From an uncultured Actinomycetes bacterium (lineage in GTDB: Bacteria > Actinomycetota > Thermoleophilia > Solirubrobacterales > Thermoleophilaceae): a stretch of DNA of 6,635 bases. The DNA is taken from assembly GCA_946481495.1 (NCBI GenBank), contig CAMLNW010000155.1, positions 1 to 6,635 of the forward strand, written 5' to 3'. This document shows, piece after piece, positions 5,328 to 6,635 of this stretch; position 1 is the first letter of the stretch; every line of letters starts with the position of its first letter. A program made the position numbers and the translations under genes. Under the pieces are notes generated by a model that did not search any database, was not told the origin of the DNA, and was given only the letters and a program-made list of their open reading frames with translations.

Positions 5328-6635
5328 ATGACCGCGACACTTCCCGCCGAGCTCTCCGACGCCGCGCGCGTATTCGCCGCCGGCCCCCACCGGCTGCTGA
5401 TCGGCGACGAGCGCGTCGAGGCCGCCGACGGGACCACGTTCATCACCTTCGACCCCTCGACCGGCCAGCCGATCGCAGAGGTCGCCGAGGCCGGCGTCGA
5501 CGACGTCGACCGCGCCGTGCGCGCGGCCCGTAGCGCGCTCGAGGGCAAATGGGGGTCGCTGACCCCGGCGAAGCGCGCCGCGCTGCTCTACCGGCTCGCC
5601 GACCTCGTAGAGGCCAACGCCGACGAGCTCGCCCAGCTCGAGTCGCTCGACACCGGCAAGCCGGTCGGGCTGGCGAAGATCGTCGACGTCGGCAAGACGG
5701 TCGAGCACCTGCGCTACTACGCGGGCTGGCCGACGAAGATCGCCGGCCAGGTGATCCCGGTCTCGCAGCCCGGCGTCCACGTCTACACGCGCCGCGAGCC
5801 GGTCGGCGTCTGCGGTCAGATCATCCCGTGGAACTTCCCGCTACTGATGGCCGCCTGGAAGATTGGCCCGGCGCTCGCGGCCGGCTGCACGACGGTGCTC
5901 AAGCCGGCCGAGCAGACGCCGCTGACCGCGCTGCGGCTCGGCGAGCTGGCACTCGAGGCCGGCTTTCCGGAGGGTGTGCTGAACGTCGTGACCGGCGACG
6001 GCGCGACCGGCGCGGCGATCGTCGACCACCCTGGCATCGACAAGCTCGCCTTCACCGGATCGACCGCCGTCGGCCGCGAGATCGGCGCCAAGGCCGGCCG
6101 CGCGCTGAAGCGCGTCACGCTCGAGCTCGGCGGCAAATCGGCGAACATCATCCTGCCCGACGCCGACCTCGACGCCGCCGTCAAGGGCAGCTATCAGGGC
6201 ATCTACTACAACACCGGCCAGGCCTGCAACGCCGGCTCGCGGCTGTTCGTCCAGAAGGGCCAGTTCGACGAGGTTGTCTCAAAGCTCGCCGCTTCGGCCG
6301 CCAAGGCGCGTGTCGGCGCCGGGCTGGCGGAGGGCACCCAGCTCGGCCCGGTGATCTCCGTCGAGCAGGAGGAGCGGGTGCGCGACTACATCGAGCAGGG
6401 CCGCCGCGACGGCGCGGAACTGGTCGCCGGCGGTGGCACGCCCGAGGGAGCCGGTGACGGCTACTTCGTCGAGCCGACGCTCTTCACCACGACCTCGGAC
6501 GACATCTCGATCGCCCGCGAGGAGATCTTTGGCCCGGTACTCGTAGCGCTCCCCTACGAGGACCTCGACGAGGTCGCCGCGCGCGCCAACGACAGTGAGT
6601 ACGGGCTCGCCGCCGGCGTCTGGACGCGCGACGTC
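5328..6635 (+). CDS. NAD-type aldehyde dehydrogenase, 3'-truncated by window edge
   Basis: The first 436 residues of an aldehyde dehydrogenase superfamily enzyme, open to the last base of the window. Family members are about 480-500 residues, so roughly 50 are missing. All expected active-site elements are present: N169 in IIPWNFPLL, K192 in LKPAEQTP, the cofactor-loop FTGSTAVGR (242-250), general base E267 in LELGGKSAN, nucleophile C300 in TGQACNAGSR, and E399 in EEIFGPV. It oxidises an aldehyde to a carboxylic acid with NAD(P)+. The overall pattern is of the ALDH1/2, betaine- or phenylacetaldehyde-dehydrogenase type; the exact substrate cannot be assigned. The start is the ATG after the AGGAGG site. 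Pairing with the zinc alcohol dehydrogenase predicts a two-step alcohol-to-acid pathway. No frameshift or in-frame stop was found in the part seen. Confidence 0.95.
   Translation, partial: MTATLPAELSDAARVFAAGPHRLLIGDERVEAADGTTFITFDPSTGQPIAEVAEAGVDDVDRAVRAARSALEGKWGSLTPAKRAALLYRLADLVEANADELAQLESLDTGKPVGLAKIVDVGKTVEHLRYYAGWPTKIAGQVIPVSQPGVHVYTRREPVGVCGQIIPWNFPLLMAAWKIGPALAAGCTTVLKPAEQTPLTALRLGELALEAGFPEGVLNVVTGDGATGAAIVDHPGIDKLAFTGSTAVGREIGAKAGRALKRVTLELGGKSANIILPDADLDAAVKGSYQGIYYNTGQACNAGSRLFVQKGQFDEVVSKLAASAAKARVGAGLAEGTQLGPVISVEQEERVRDYIEQGRRDGAELVAGGGTPEGAGDGYFVEPTLFTTTSDDISIAREEIFGPVLVALPYEDLDEVAARANDSEYGLAAGVWTRDV

Noticed and set aside
4239..5780. 513-codon open frame on the - strand, antisense to both dehydrogenases
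   Set aside because: It spans the ends of two well-supported genes and their Shine-Dalgarno, and its product is a Gly/Asp/Val/Ala/Arg-rich string with no family signature.
5549..6457. 302-codon + strand frame within the aldehyde dehydrogenase gene
   Set aside because: It is a shifted frame of a gene in which all active-site motifs are read in the other frame, uninterrupted from 5328 to the window end.

Overview
The window is very GC-rich bacterial DNA with densely packed genes, GTG starts, promoters that look leaderless, and long spurious open frames on both strands. These traits, together with a PF13796-like 'putative sensor' histidine kinase, a NarL/LuxR response regulator and a membrane-anchored DUF4097 protein, point to Actinomycetota. 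My guess is the Thermoleophilia/Solirubrobacterales branch, but that is inference from style and gene content, with no marker gene to prove it. I see no mobile element, CRISPR array, tRNA or rRNA.

Left part (2-1478, + strand): the 3' end of a GNAT acetyltransferase is followed after 16 bp by a gene for a secreted protein. That protein has a Sec signal peptide, a GH25-like barrel with a D-x-E motif, and a C-terminal peptidoglycan-binding domain, so it is a candidate cell-wall-acting hydrolase.

Middle part (4168 down to 1387, - strand): a compact three-gene operon is transcribed leftwards. It encodes a four-helix membrane histidine kinase with almost no extracellular loop, its response regulator (13 bp overlap), and a membrane-anchored DUF4097 beta-repeat protein (2 bp gap). 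The arrangement resembles envelope-stress modules and suggests that the DUF4097 protein is an accessory or output component. Its 3' end overlaps the 3' end of the secreted hydrolase-like gene by 92 bp, tail to tail.

Right part (4281-6635, + strand): after a 112 bp divergent intergenic region comes a zinc-dependent medium-chain alcohol dehydrogenase, followed by an NAD-type aldehyde dehydrogenase cut by the window end. A strong Shine-Dalgarno overlaps the first gene's stop codon. Together they could oxidise an alcohol to an acid through the aldehyde; the substrate cannot be read from the sequence.

Nothing here is clearly a new defence or mobile system. The most interesting points are the kinase-regulator-DUF4097 operon, the regular AG-motif periodicity in the DUF4097 protein, the tail-to-tail overlap of two envelope-directed genes, and the small divergent control region.
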